Shown here piece after piece: positions 54,838 to 63,682 of a stretch of 64,000 nt of DNA. The notes under the pieces were generated by a model. The model saw only the letters and a program-made list of their open reading frames with translations, searched no databases and was not told the DNA's origin. The translations under genes and the position numbers were made by a program. Position 1 is the stretch's first letter, and every line of letters begins with the position of its first letter. Source of the stretch: Alistipes sp. (GTDB taxonomy: Bacteria; Bacteroidota; Bacteroidia; Bacteroidales; Rikenellaceae); NCBI GenBank assembly GCA_017483225.1, contig JAFULF010000025.1, positions 110,469-174,468 on the forward strand, written 5' to 3'.

Positions 54838-54871
54838 TTTGTGTAAGAATTAACTATTTCTGCTAATTTTG
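54838..54871 (+). promoter_or_regulatory. Promoter before the YqaA-like gene
   Basis: TTTG (54838-54841), 22-base spacer, TAATTTTG (54864-54871), 28 bases before the start codon. Confidence 0.55.
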
Positions 54872-54899
54872 CACAAAGTTTGAACTTTATTCGACGTTT

Positions 54900-55343
54900 A
54901 TGGAGTGGCTTCTTGATTTGGGATACTTCGGGCTCTTTGTCGGCTCGTTTCTGGCGGCTACCGTGGTGCCTTTCAGCGCCGATGTGTTGTTGGTGGGTAT
55001 GCTCGTTGCAGGTGGTACGCCCCTGCTTACGCTCACGGTTGCCACGCTGGGCAACTGGCTCGGCGGTCTGACCTCCTACGCCATAGGGCGTGCCGGCAAG
55101 TGGGAGTGGATTGAGCGACTGCACGTGAGTCGTGAGAGCCTCGAAAAGCAGAAGGCACGCATCGACCGCTACGGTGCCATTGTGGCACTGCTTACGTGGG
55201 TGCCCTTCGTGGGCGACATCTTCGCCGTGGCACTCGGCTTCTACCGTGTGAAGGTGGTGCCTATGGCCCTCTGGATGCTGGTGGGTAAGTGTGGCCGCTT
55301 CGTCACGTGGTACCTTATATATATAATATTTAAGGCCGGCTAA
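54900..55343 (+). CDS. yqaA: YqaA/DedA-family membrane protein
   Basis: A 147-residue inner membrane protein with a re-entrant and helical pattern typical of the VTT/DedA superfamily: LGYFGLFVGSFLAATVVPFS (start), GNWLGGLTSYAIGR with the conserved Gly-rich turn, and VPFVGDIFAVALGFYRVK. DedA-type proteins take part in lipid carrier or phospholipid flipping and membrane homeostasis; the role of this short YqaA branch is not settled. Alone on the plus strand. Confidence 0.85.
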   Translation: MEWLLDLGYFGLFVGSFLAATVVPFSADVLLVGMLVAGGTPLLTLTVATLGNWLGGLTSYAIGRAGKWEWIERLHVSRESLEKQKARIDRYGAIVALLTWVPFVGDIFAVALGFYRVKVVPMALWMLVGKCGRFVTWYLIYIIFKAG

Positions 55344-55357
55344 TTGTCGAAGGAAGT

Positions 55358-56647
55358 TTAATATTTTAGAGTTTTGCCCCTTTTTGATTTTTGTTTCTTT
55401 ATTTTCCCAAAGAAATAATCATAAGAGTACTTGGCACCTAATATGTCAATAACAAATTTAGCATTCTCTCCATTTATACGTTTTACAAGCACGTACCCAG
55501 CAATAGTTTCTCCGGGATATATTGTGTTTTCTTTTATGTATTCCAATCTCTTGTTTTCCTTCTCTAAGTTCAAAGCGTTGCAAAAATCCGTCAAACGCTG
55601 TTGTGATATTACACTAGCCTGATAAGCGGCGTATCCATTGTATGTGCGACTTACGTGGGTTGCACTTCCGGTGTAATTTCTTGAAGGATAGCCCCTATAC
55701 CCATAATTATTAGTTCTTCCATTGTAATATGAAGTGGTGTAGGATGTACTATATCCAGCATTCGAGCTTGCTAGTCCCTCGCTAAATCCCGCTAAAATAG
55801 CGAATGCTAATTGCACTCGATTTACTTTTTTAATATATCTATCGCACGACCAAACATCTAAATAAGTAGTGATTGACTTTTTATCTGTGGATTGAGCAGA
55901 TATATTTCTAGAAGGGTCGAATCTGATAGACTGTAAGGAGTTGTTTGTAATGACGATATCTAGTTTGTGCCATTTCCCATAGCTCCTATAATTCGTAGAA
56001 GTTAATGCAATAGTAAGGCCATTCTTTGAGTAATATTGCCATGCTCGGCCATCTATGTATTTTGTTTGGCGTTCATTAATAGCAGGCGTTTCCCAAATTA
56101 TTGAATCGTCAATGTGTTTCCGTTTTATCATTAATCCGTCAGAGTTCGCCATTATATAGTAATCAGAAGTGAGTTCTCCCTCGGAATATTCTTTTTGAAT
56201 ATAACGGTCTTTATTTATGAATTTTGTGTGTATTCCGTGCTTTTTACCATTAATAAACCATCCTGCATAATTAATCAAACCATCCTCGTTGAATGATTTA
56301 TACTCACCATCTAAAACACCTTTTCTAAAATTCTTTATCTCTGCGGTTTTGCCGTTTTTGTAATAACTCTCACAAAGACCATCGAATATGGAGTATTTGT
56401 CATCTTTGTTGTCAATAGAAATAAATTGACCTTTGGACTGAATCTCTCCTGTTATATAGAAATCTATATATTTACGTTCTTGCAGAGAATCTTGTGGATA
56501 TTTTGCAATTCTGTAATAGTCTGCAAAAGTTTTGTCATTTGTTGTACGCCAATTTCTGTCATAATACAGAGTGTCGGTTCTGTCTTGGGCTGATAATATA
56601 TAGTGCGTAGATAAAATGATAGATATTGTAAATAATAGTTTCTTCAT
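55358..56647 (-). CDS. Secreted MORN_2/YwqK-repeat protein of unknown function
   Basis: A 429-residue protein with start at ATG 56647 (signal peptide MKKLLFTISIILSTHYILSA); upstream in-frame codons lack a ribosome site. Residues ~95-165 hold tandem toxin-antitoxin YwqK/MORN_2-type repeats (YYKNGKTAEIKNFRKGVLDG, EYKSF then NEDGLINYAGWFINGKKHGI). Then comes a Tyr, Gly and Asn-rich low-complexity region (SYTTSYYNGRTNNYGYRGYP) and a Lys-rich end. It is AT-rich among GC-rich neighbours, so it was probably acquired. The function is unknown; the repeats alone do not imply an antitoxin. Confidence 0.7.
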   Translation of the reverse strand: MKKLLFTISIILSTHYILSAQDRTDTLYYDRNWRTTNDKTFADYYRIAKYPQDSLQERKYIDFYITGEIQSKGQFISIDNKDDKYSIFDGLCESYYKNGKTAEIKNFRKGVLDGEYKSFNEDGLINYAGWFINGKKHGIHTKFINKDRYIQKEYSEGELTSDYYIMANSDGLMIKRKHIDDSIIWETPAINERQTKYIDGRAWQYYSKNGLTIALTSTNYRSYGKWHKLDIVITNNSLQSIRFDPSRNISAQSTDKKSITTYLDVWSCDRYIKKVNRVQLAFAILAGFSEGLASSNAGYSTSYTTSYYNGRTNNYGYRGYPSRNYTGSATHVSRTYNGYAAYQASVISQQRLTDFCNALNLEKENKRLEYIKENTIYPGETIAGYVLVKRINGENAKFVIDILGAKYSYDYFFGKIKKQKSKRGKTLKY

Positions 56648-56710
56648 AATATTTTGTTTTTGCAATAAACATTGATTAAGGTTGTTCGGAGCAGAATTTA
56701 TTCTGCGACA

Positions 56711-56737
56711 AAGCCTCCCTTTTTCAAAGGGAGGTTT
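56711..56737. repeat. 12-pair hairpin (CCTCCCTTT..AAAGGGAGG)
   Basis: A stem of 12 pairs (one G-T) around TTC, between thiL and the AT-rich MORN gene. Together with the hairpin at 56777 it may isolate the two genes transcriptionally. Confidence 0.6.
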
Positions 56738-56776
56738 GGAGGGAATGTAAATATAATTTGCTATGCGCAGCATAGC

Positions 56777-56808
56777 GGATTCAAGGAGAATTATTTCTCC
56801 TTGAATCC
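56777..56808 (-). terminator. Hairpin over the thiL stop codon
   Basis: A perfect 14-pair stem (56777-56790 with 56795-56808) with TTAT loop includes the last codons (GFKEK) and stop of thiL. It has no T-run of its own, so the terminator role is tentative. Confidence 0.45.
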
Positions 56809-57831
56809 CTGTGCTTTTAACTTAATCTCCGAGCCGTCGGGTGTTACGAGGTATGCGCCCGTGTCCTCTGCCGTGATGTGGCCTATGATATCTATATGGC
56901 CGACATTCATCACATTCTCACGCTGGTCGAGCGGCACGGTGAAGAGCAGTTGGTAATCCTCGCCGCCATTGAGTGCCGCCACCACGGGGTCTATGTGCAT
57001 CTCTTCGGCGAGTGCCGAGGTCTGCTTCGCCAGCGGCATACGCTCCAAATATATGCGTGCGCCACACTTGGAGGCCTTGCATATCTGCAACAGGTCGGAT
57101 GCCAGACCGTCGGTGAGGTCAATCATCGCCGTCGGCACAATCTTCTCCTTCGACAGCGCCGCCACCACGTCGTAGCGTGCACGTGGTTTAAGGTAGCGCT
57201 CCAACAGATACTCATACCCTTCAAACTGCGGCTGAGGCTCGTTTATACCCTGCAAGACACGCTTCTCACGCTCCAAAAGTTGCAGCCCCATAAATGCCGC
57301 TCCGAGGTTGCCCGTGATGCAAATCAGGTCATTGACCTTTGCGCCACTGCGTTGCACTACGCTCTGCTTCTTGGCACGGCCTACGGCGGTGATGCTGATG
57401 ATGAGGCCATTGACGGAGGCGGTGGTGTCGCCACCTACCAAATCGACCTCCGCCTCACGGCAGGCGAACTCTATGCCGCTGTATAGCTCGTCGAGGAACT
57501 CGACCGAGATTTTCGACGATATGCCGAGCGATATGGTCACCTGCTCCGGCGTGGCGTTCATCGCCACGATGTCGCTGATACCCTTGGTTACCGCCTTGTA
57601 GCCGAGGTGCTTCGGAGGGAAGTAGGTGAGGTCGAAATCGACGCCCTCGGTCATCATATCCGTCGATACGACGAGTGCCGTGTCACGTGATGCCTCAATC
57701 ACTGCGGCATCGTCACCCACACCCTTGATGGTCGATTTGCGTGTCGCCTTGAAGGGGGCGGTCAATCTATCTATAAGTCCAAACTCGCCAAGTTCGGCAA
57801 TCTCGGTACGCTTTTTACTGCTCTCTGCCAT
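56791..57831 (-). CDS. thiL: Thiamine-monophosphate kinase
   Basis: Phosphorylates thiamine monophosphate to the active diphosphate. A 346-residue ATP-grasp-like PurM-fold enzyme: GEFGLIDRL near the N-terminus, KGVGDDAAVI (nucleotide site), STDMMTEGVDFDLTYFPPKH, GYKAVTKGISDIVAM and VGGDTTASVNGL, DLTDGLASDL. I prefer ATG 57831 (MAESSKKRTEIAE); a longer form would begin with a TTG 11 codons earlier. Divergent from adk. Confidence 0.93.
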   Translation of the reverse strand: MAESSKKRTEIAELGEFGLIDRLTAPFKATRKSTIKGVGDDAAVIEASRDTALVVSTDMMTEGVDFDLTYFPPKHLGYKAVTKGISDIVAMNATPEQVTISLGISSKISVEFLDELYSGIEFACREAEVDLVGGDTTASVNGLIISITAVGRAKKQSVVQRSGAKVNDLICITGNLGAAFMGLQLLEREKRVLQGINEPQPQFEGYEYLLERYLKPRARYDVVAALSKEKIVPTAMIDLTDGLASDLLQICKASKCGARIYLERMPLAKQTSALAEEMHIDPVVAALNGGEDYQLLFTVPLDQRENVMNVGHIDIIGHITAEDTGAYLVTPDGSEIKLKAQGFKEK

Positions 57832-58000
57832 TACTCTCTGTTTAATGTTTGCGTGCTCCGCCAATGGGTCGGGGCAAAATTACTCTCAAAGTTACAAATA
57901 AAATATCGAAAATCAAACTCCTCGGCAGGGAAATGGCAAATTGACGATAAAAAGATATTAAAAAACTTTACAAATTAGGACAATTTCACGAAAAAAGGTT

Positions 58001-58008
58001 TATCTTTG
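58001..58008 (+). promoter_or_regulatory. -7 promoter element (TATCTTTG) before adk
   Basis: Matches TAnnTTTG, 31 bases before the adk start. The -33 region is unclear. Confidence 0.6.
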
Positions 58009-58039
58009 CCTCGTTAGGTTTTAACAAAAATAGAAGGAA

Positions 58040-58618
58040 ATGCTCAATATAGTGCTTTTTGGTGCGCCCGGATGTGGCAAGGGAACACAGTCGGAACTCC
58101 TCGAAAAGAGGTTTGGTTTGGCGCACATATCTACCGGCGAGATTATTCGCCGAGAAATCGCCTCGGCAACTCCGCTGGGTGTTGAAATGCAATCTTATAT
58201 CAGCCGTGGCGAGCTTGCGCCGGATGCCATCGTTATCGGTATGGTCGAGAACTATCTCGCTGCCAATCGTGACGTCAAGGGCACAATCTTCGACGGCTTC
58301 CCTCGTACCACCCCGCAGGCGGAGGCATTCGACAAGGTGCTGGAAGCCATCGGCGAGAAGGTCGATTTGATGATATATATGGATGTGCCGGAGGAGGAGC
58401 TCGTGAAGCGTATTCTGTTGCGAGGCAAGGATTCCGGTCGTGCCGACGATGCCTCGGAGGAGGTTATCCGCAACCGAATCGAGATTTACAACAAGCAGAC
58501 GGCTGTTGTTGCGGAGTACTACCGTGCGCAGGGCAAGTACGAAGCTGTGCCAAGCCTCGGCACCATCGAGGAGGTCTTCGAGCGCATCTGTGCCGTTGTG
58601 GAGAGATATACGAAGTAA
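58040..58618 (+). CDS. adk: Adenylate kinase
   Basis: Interconverts ATP, AMP and ADP. A 192-residue short-form enzyme: P-loop GAPGCGKGT (8-16), HISTGEIIRRE, FDGFPRTTPQAEAF and the LID region RGKDSGRADD (short LID, no zinc-binding Cys set), as in other Bacteroidota. The first codons, ATG CTC AAT ATA GTG, follow an AGAAGGAA ribosome site. Single gene with its own -7 element and a strong terminator. Confidence 0.97.
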   Translation: MLNIVLFGAPGCGKGTQSELLEKRFGLAHISTGEIIRREIASATPLGVEMQSYISRGELAPDAIVIGMVENYLAANRDVKGTIFDGFPRTTPQAEAFDKVLEAIGEKVDLMIYMDVPEEELVKRILLRGKDSGRADDASEEVIRNRIEIYNKQTAVVAEYYRAQGKYEAVPSLGTIEEVFERICAVVERYTK

Positions 58619-58630
58619 TACGCTCGCTAT

Positions 58631-58676
58631 AAAACAGGCAGGAGAGGTTGATAATTCAGCCTCTCCTGCTTGTTTT
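58631..58676 (+). terminator. adk terminator
   Basis: A 21-pair stem (58631-58651 with 58656-58676, two G-T pairs) ending in TTTT. The outer A/T pairs let it work for the convergent ABC permease gene as well. Confidence 0.85.
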
Positions 58677-58704
58677 GTGCGGTAGGGAGCGTTGCGCCCC
58701 GTCT

Positions 58705-60024
58705 CTAATACTTCATCCAGCGGTATAACTCTTTGAGTGTCGGCTTTTTGCCGTGCATAAAGATTCCTACACGATAGACCTTGCCGGCAAGCCATACCAT
58801 AACGACGAAGGTGGCATAGAGCAGCACGAGCGAGGTGACAATCTCCCACGCAGGGATGCCGCTCGGGATGCGGGCCATCATAACGATAGGGGAGGTAAAC
58901 GGAATCATCGAGAACCAGAAGACCACCGAGGAGTTCGGGTCGTTCATCACGAGTGTCGTGACGATAAATGCGAGGATGATAGGCACGGTGATTGGCGTTG
59001 TGAGCTGCTGTGCATCCTGCGCCTCATCGACACTTGCGCCCACGGCGGCGTACATTGCGGCATAGAGGAGGAATCCTCCCACCATAAACAGGAGCAGCAA
59101 GACCACGATGCGGGTGATATATGCCGTGTCGAGTAGCGATGCGAGGTCTGTAACCATCTCGGTATCAATGCCACTCGCTGCCATTGCCGTAAGGTCGGCA
59201 CCGCCCTGCACAGCCTCGATGTTGGCCACCAGCTCTGCGGGCATCACCGCCGGCAGAACGACACCGCTCATAACGATAAGCAGCACGCCCCACACCAATA
59301 TCTGCGTTGCGGCAACGAGGGCCACGCCCAGAATCTTGCCCATCATCATCTCGAAAGGTCGTACCGTAGATACCAGCACCTCCAAGATGCGAGAGTTCTT
59401 CTCCTCGATGATGCTCGACATCACGATAGAGCCGTAGATGACGAGGAAGAAGTATAGCACGAAGCCCAGAATCATTCCCACGATGCCGGCGAAGAGCGAT
59501 GACGAGGAGGCGAGAGCATCGTCGTCGTTGCGGTATATGGAGAGGTTCACGTCGGCCTTGACCTCGTCGAGAATCTCTTGCAGGTTTTCGAGGTTGTAGG
59601 CTTTGAGTCGCTCCCGCTCGATGGCCCCCTCGACCATATCGGCAATCTTCTCCTCCACGATGGCCGAGGAGGAGGCGTTGGTGTAGAGCTGTATGTCGCT
59701 CGGGTTCTCGATGATGCTCCGACCGATGTAGAGCACGCCGAAGTTCTCGTCGGCGAGCGACCTTTTAAGTGCCTCTTGCAGGTCGCCATCCTCCGAGAGC
59801 GTAAACGCCACCTCCTCGTCGGAGGTAAGCTGCGAGGCGATGACTCCGCTGTGGTCGATGACCGTGATGTTGCGCTCCTCGCCCTTGGCAAACATCATTA
59901 TAAGCGTCGGTGCGACGCTCAGCAGTACCATCATCAGAGGCATAAGTATTGTGGTGATTATGAACGACTTCTTATATACTCGCTCCTTAAACTCACGCAT
60001 CACTATTAAACCGATGTTCTTCAT
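58705..60024 (-). CDS. NatB-like ABC-2 exporter permease
   Basis: A 439-residue permease of the ABC-2/NatB type: an N-terminal helix (FIITTILMPLMMVLLSVAPT), a large extracytoplasmic domain (~60-180), then a cluster of about five helices (LFAGIVGMILGFVLYFFLVI, VALVAATQILVWGVLLIVMS, VVLLLLFMVGGFLLYAAMYA, PIILAFIVTTLVM). SSIIEEKNSRILEVLVSTVR is the family-typical cytoplasmic loop. It pairs with the ATPase gene 16 bases upstream. NatAB of Bacillus exports sodium; the substrate here is unknown. Confidence 0.88.
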   Translation of the reverse strand: MKNIGLIVMREFKERVYKKSFIITTILMPLMMVLLSVAPTLIMMFAKGEERNITVIDHSGVIASQLTSDEEVAFTLSEDGDLQEALKRSLADENFGVLYIGRSIIENPSDIQLYTNASSSAIVEEKIADMVEGAIERERLKAYNLENLQEILDEVKADVNLSIYRNDDDALASSSSLFAGIVGMILGFVLYFFLVIYGSIVMSSIIEEKNSRILEVLVSTVRPFEMMMGKILGVALVAATQILVWGVLLIVMSGVVLPAVMPAELVANIEAVQGGADLTAMAASGIDTEMVTDLASLLDTAYITRIVVLLLLFMVGGFLLYAAMYAAVGASVDEAQDAQQLTTPITVPIILAFIVTTLVMNDPNSSVVFWFSMIPFTSPIVMMARIPSGIPAWEIVTSLVLLYATFVVMVWLAGKVYRVGIFMHGKKPTLKELYRWMKY

Positions 60025-60040
60025 AACTCCTCTCGCTTTT

Positions 60041-60970
60041 TTACTGTTGCAGGGTGCCGTTTACGGCACGGATGAATATGTCGTTCATGCTGGGCATAGC
60101 CTCGGCAAAGGAGCGCAACTCCACAGCCTCGTTTACGGCGGCTATGCAGTGGCGCACATCCTCCGTGCGGGCGATGTGCAGCTTTGCGGCGGTTATGCCC
60201 GACAGAGCGTCGTGCTCGCACTCCATCACCTCGCAGAGCGATGCCGTCGCCCTGCGCAGCTTCTCCTCCTCGCCTCGGAACTGCGCCGTGAAGATGTTGC
60301 CTCCGTAGCGGCGGCGTATCTCGTCCACACGCCCCGAGAGGATGTTGTGCGACTTGTTTATCAGCGTGATATGGTCGCAAATCTCCTCCACGCTCGCCAT
60401 ATTGTGCGTCGAGAAGATGACCGTAGCACCACGGTCACGCAGTTGCAGAATCTCCTGTTTGAGCAGGTTGGCATTTATCGGGTCGAAGCCCGAAAATGGC
60501 TCGTCGAAGATGAGCAGCTCCGGCTCGTGAATCACCGTGACGATGAACTGTATCTTCTGCGCCATACCCTTCGACAACTCCTCTACTCTCTTGTCCCACC
60601 ACTGCTCGATGCCCAGACGTGTGAACCATCCTTTCAGCCGCACCAACGCCTCGTGGCGTGACAGTCCTTTCAGGCGTGCCAGAAATACGGCGTGCTCACC
60701 CACCTTCATCTTCTTGTAGAGGCCTCGCTCCTCAGGCAGGTAGCCTATGCGGTATATATCCTGCTGGCGGATGGGCTTGCCGTTGAAGAGTATCTCTCCC
60801 TTGTCGGGTATCGTGATGCGGTTTATCACACGTATAAGGGTGGTCTTTCCCGCTCCGTTGGGGCCCAGCAGCCCATATACGGAGCCTTGCGGAATCTCCA
60901 CCGAAACATCGTCCAGAGCGGTGTGCCCCGTGAAACTCTTTGTGATATGTCGGGCAGAAATGATGCTCAT
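60041..60970 (-). CDS. NatA-like ABC transporter ATP-binding protein
   Basis: A 309-residue ATPase with Walker A GPNGAGKT (36-43), signature ELSKGMAQK, Walker B LLIFDEPFSGFDP and switch His in STHNMASVEE. The C-terminal ~90 residues form the extra domain common in NatA/CcmA-type exporters. It is first in the two-gene exporter unit, divergent from galE; a minus-strand TACCTTTG (60997-61004) can serve as its -7 element. Confidence 0.9.
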   Translation of the reverse strand: MSIISARHITKSFTGHTALDDVSVEIPQGSVYGLLGPNGAGKTTLIRVINRITIPDKGEILFNGKPIRQQDIYRIGYLPEERGLYKKMKVGEHAVFLARLKGLSRHEALVRLKGWFTRLGIEQWWDKRVEELSKGMAQKIQFIVTVIHEPELLIFDEPFSGFDPINANLLKQEILQLRDRGATVIFSTHNMASVEEICDHITLINKSHNILSGRVDEIRRRYGGNIFTAQFRGEEEKLRRATASLCEVMECEHDALSGITAAKLHIARTEDVRHCIAAVNEAVELRSFAEAMPSMNDIFIRAVNGTLQQ

Positions 60971-60996
60971 AAATAAAAAATAAAGGGTTTGTGATG

Positions 60997-61004
60997 CAAA
61001 GGTA
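60997..61004 (-). promoter_or_regulatory. -7 promoter element (TACCTTTG, minus strand) before the ABC exporter
   Basis: Matches the consensus 27 bases upstream of the ATPase start. No clear -33 match. Confidence 0.4.
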
Positions 61005-61016
61005 GGAAAAAAAGAG

Positions 61017-61024
61017 TAACTTTG
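61017..61024 (+). promoter_or_regulatory. -7 promoter element (TAACTTTG) before galE
   Basis: Matches TAnnTTTG, with a TTTG at 60988-60991 (spacer 25, longer than usual). The leader before galE is about 60 bases. Confidence 0.45.
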
Positions 61025-61090
61025 TTACGTTGCAGGCAGGATTTGTGCGTTGCTGCTTGTATAACTAATGAAATCAAAAACAATACTATA

Positions 61091-62116
61091 ATGAAGAAAA
61101 ATTGCGTACTTGTCTCCGGAGGAGCGGGATATATCGGCTCACATACGGCGGTGGAACTTATCACGGCGGGCTTCGATGTGGTCATCGCCGACAACCTCTC
61201 CAATTCGGATATGTCGGGCGTGGAGGGCGTGCGCCGCATTACGGGCGTGGATGTGCCCTTCGTAAATGTCGATTGTTGCGACCGTGAGGCCTTTGCCGAG
61301 GTGTTCCGTCGGTATGACTTCGACTCGGTGATTCACTTTGCGGCGTATAAGGCTGTGGGAGAGTCGGTTGCAGACCCGATGAAGTACTACCGCAATAACC
61401 TCACATCCTTTATGAACGTCATCGACCTGATGCGTGAGTATGGTCGTAGCAATATCGTCTTCTCCTCCTCGGCCACCGTCTATGGCGAGGCCGACGAGCT
61501 CCCCGTGACGGAGCAGACACCCCGCAAGCCGGCAACAAGTGCTTATGGCAACACCAAGCAGATGTGCGAGGATATCCTGCGTGACTCGGTGGCGGCATAC
61601 TCCTCCCTCAAAGGTATCGCCCTGCGATACTTCAACCCCGTGGGGGCTCACCCGTCGGCACTCATCGGCGAGCTGCCTCGTGGTGTGCCGCAGAACCTCG
61701 TGCCATATATCACCCAGACGGCGGCAGGCATCCGTGAGTGCCTCTCCATCTTCGGCGACGACTATCCGACCGAGGATGGCTCCTGCCTGCGTGACTATAT
61801 CGACATCGTTGATTTGGCCAAGGCCCACGTGGCGGCGATAAGCCGTATGGTGGAGCAGAAGAACAAGGAGCGCTACGAGGTCTTCAACGTCGGCACGGGA
61901 CGTGCTGTGTCGGTGTTTGAACTTGTGCGCACCTTCGAGCGTGTCAATGACCTGAAACTCAACTACAAGGTTGCGCCTCGCCGTGCCGGTGACGTGGTGG
62001 CGGTATGGGCCGATACCACACTCGCCAACGAGGAGCTCGGCTGGCAGGCAGAACGCCCCCTCGACGAGACTATGCGCTCGGCGTGGGCGTGGGAGAAATA
62101 TGTGAGAAAGTTGTAG
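61091..62116 (+). CDS. galE: UDP-glucose 4-epimerase
   Basis: Interconverts UDP-glucose and UDP-galactose for the Leloir pathway and for glycan precursors. A 341-residue SDR enzyme from ATG 61091: GGAGYIGSHTAVELI (10-24), FAAYKAVGES, SSSATVYGE and the catalytic SAYGNTK (Tyr-x3-Lys), ALRYFNPVGAHPS. An upstream in-frame ATG is rejected because it would overlap the -7 element. It may supply capsule sugars along with Ugd, though it lies 22 kb from the locus. Confidence 0.95.
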   Translation: MKKNCVLVSGGAGYIGSHTAVELITAGFDVVIADNLSNSDMSGVEGVRRITGVDVPFVNVDCCDREAFAEVFRRYDFDSVIHFAAYKAVGESVADPMKYYRNNLTSFMNVIDLMREYGRSNIVFSSSATVYGEADELPVTEQTPRKPATSAYGNTKQMCEDILRDSVAAYSSLKGIALRYFNPVGAHPSALIGELPRGVPQNLVPYITQTAAGIRECLSIFGDDYPTEDGSCLRDYIDIVDLAKAHVAAISRMVEQKNKERYEVFNVGTGRAVSVFELVRTFERVNDLKLNYKVAPRRAGDVVAVWADTTLANEELGWQAERPLDETMRSAWAWEKYVRKL

Positions 62117-62121
62117 GGGAG

Positions 62122-62153
62122 TTGACGAATATCCAAAATTATTTCTACCTTTG
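62122..62153 (+). promoter_or_regulatory. Promoter before deoC
   Basis: TTG (62122-62124), 21-base spacer, TACCTTTG (62146-62153), 19 bases before the deoC ATG. Confidence 0.6.
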
Positions 62154-62172
62154 TAGCAAATAGCGAAAGATT

Positions 62173-63051
62173 ATGGAGTATAGCAACATTCTCAAAGAGT
62201 ACGCTCCGGCAATGACCGAGGAGCAGGTGGCGGCAAAGGTCGCAGAGATTCGTGAGGTGACACATCGCAACGAGAATAGCGATGTCTATAAGTTCTGCCT
62301 CTCGGCGGTGGACCTTACAACACTCACCTGCAATGACTCGGTAGAGTCGGTGACCGACTTTGCCAAGCGCACGGTGACCTTCGAGCAGGCATACCCGGGA
62401 GTGCCTAACGTGGCATCTATCTGCGTTTATCCTGCATTTGTCGAGACCGTGGGCCTCGCCGTCGATGGTACGCCTATGCGCATTACCAGCGTGGGTGGCG
62501 GCTTCCCCGCATCGCAGACCTTCCTCGAAGTGAAGATGCTCGAAGTGGCTATGGCGGTGGAGAATGGAGCCGACGAGGTGGACATCGTCCTGAATGTGGG
62601 TAAGATGCTCACCGGAGCCTACGACGAGGCGGCTGCCGAGGTGGAGATGATTCGCTCGGAGATGGACTCCGACGTGGTGTTGAAGGTTATCATCGAGTCG
62701 GGAGCACTCAAAACTCCGGAACTTATCCGCAAGGCCTCGCTGCTCTCTATGGCGGCAGGTGCCGACTTCGTCAAGACCTCCACGGGCAAGATTGACGTGG
62801 CGGCAACGCCGGAGGCGGCCCTCGTGATGTGTCAGGCAATCAAGGACTACTACGAGAAGACGGGCCGTAAGGTTGGATTTAAGGCGGCAGGAGGTGTCCG
62901 CACACCGCAGGATGCTGCCCTCTACTATACTATCGTTGAGGAGGTTTTGGGCTCCGAGTGGCTCACCACCGACCTCTTCCGCATTGGAGCCTCCTCGGCA
63001 GCGAATAATTTGTTGTCGGCGATAGTTGGTAGGACCGTCTCCCACTTCTAA
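62173..63051 (+). CDS. deoC: Deoxyribose-phosphate aldolase
   Basis: Splits 2-deoxyribose 5-phosphate into glyceraldehyde 3-phosphate and acetaldehyde. A 292-residue class I aldolase: SVCV-like NVASICVYPAFVE, ADEVDIVLNVGKM, and ADFVKTSTGK with Schiff-base Lys201, then GFKAAGGVRTPQDA with the second active-site Lys. It would act after DeoD-type phosphorolysis of deoxynucleosides, but the two genes are far apart. A repeat-filled spacer follows. Confidence 0.96.
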   Translation: MEYSNILKEYAPAMTEEQVAAKVAEIREVTHRNENSDVYKFCLSAVDLTTLTCNDSVESVTDFAKRTVTFEQAYPGVPNVASICVYPAFVETVGLAVDGTPMRITSVGGGFPASQTFLEVKMLEVAMAVENGADEVDIVLNVGKMLTGAYDEAAAEVEMIRSEMDSDVVLKVIIESGALKTPELIRKASLLSMAAGADFVKTSTGKIDVAATPEAALVMCQAIKDYYEKTGRKVGFKAAGGVRTPQDAALYYTIVEEVLGSEWLTTDLFRIGASSAANNLLSAIVGRTVSHF

Positions 63052-63053
63052 AA

Positions 63054-63172
63054 AATCATTTTAAGGGGCATTTACTGCCGCTAACGGCTTCCTCGTCAAT
63101 GGGCAGTACGCCAAGTACAGCCCATCGCCTCGTCATCCGCCGAGCGTTGTAACTACCTCCTTAAAAGTGATT
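63054..63172. repeat. Palindromic intergenic repeat, family 1
   Basis: Outer arms AATCATTTTAAGG and CCTTAAAAGTGATT, core ATGGGCAGTAC..GTACAGCCCAT (63099-63125) with GCCAA/GACAA-type centre as at 17.4-17.5 kb. It may also act as deoC terminator, since a T-run follows (63171-63177). Confidence 0.7.
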
Positions 63173-63197
63173 TTTTTGGGGTTGTACAGGAGGGTAG

Positions 63198-63341
63198 GGG
63201 GCGCAAGAATTTAATGGCTATTAAGGGAGTTAAGGGCTATTAAGGGTTGTTAATGGTGCGCAAGAGATTGCGGACTCTTACGACCTTGCCTCAACCGCCT
63301 GCGCTCTCTAAATTCCCTAATCTCCCTAATGTTGCGCCAAG
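63198..63341 (+). repeat. Intergenic repeat, family 2
   Basis: TTTAATGGCTATTAAGGGAG, GGGTTGTTAATGGTGCGCA, GATTGCGGACTCTTACGACC and a CCCTAATCTCCCTAATG variant of the right arm, ending TTGCGCCAAG. Confidence 0.7.
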
Positions 63342-63402
63342 CCCGTTGCGCCCCCGATTTCAATAATTTCACGATTTTTATCCGATTTTTATCCTTGCCT
63401 GG

Positions 63403-63433
63403 TTGTTCGTGATGATTTTTTTTGCTATCTTTA
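63403..63433 (+). promoter_or_regulatory. Possible promoter of the right-edge locus
   Basis: TTG (63403-63405), 20-base spacer, TATCTTTA (63426-63433), one base off the consensus. It precedes the frame at 63467. Confidence 0.45.
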
Positions 63434-63466
63434 CACTGGAAAAAGTTTTTCTAATCATAAAAAAAC

Positions 63467-63682
63467 GTGAAGTTGAGGGCGAAAAATACTGCTATTCAGG
63501 CGGTTGGTGGGAGTAGTAAATATTTCCGCAACATAGTTGCGCCCGTAACTTATTGTGGGGGGGGGTATTTAGGCCCCTCTATTTCAAGCAATACTTATAT
63601 AAATATAAATACAAAGGGGTGTTACTACGATGTGTTCCCTCCGGGAGCGTATGCCGTAGCAACGCCACTACCTTTTACCTGA
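63467..63682 (+). CDS. Possible small ORF carrying a G9 run
   Basis: A 71-codon frame from a GTG (KLRAKNTAIQAVGGSSKYFR, APVTYCGGGYLG, NTKGCYYDVFPPGAYAVATP). I recognise no domain and there is no signal peptide. It has a plausible promoter 34 bases upstream and ends at a long hairpin (63681-63728). Nine Gs at 63557-63565 encode CGGG and are followed by another open frame, so the frame could vary. It may equally be a non-coding leader. Confidence 0.3.
   Translation: MKLRAKNTAIQAVGGSSKYFRNIVAPVTYCGGGYLGPSISSNTYININTKGCYYDVFPPGAYAVATPLPFT
63557..63565 (+). repeat. Poly-G run (G9) at the right edge
   Basis: Nine Gs in TTGTGGGGGGGGGTATT, same length as the intact capsule-gene runs. Confidence 0.9.
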
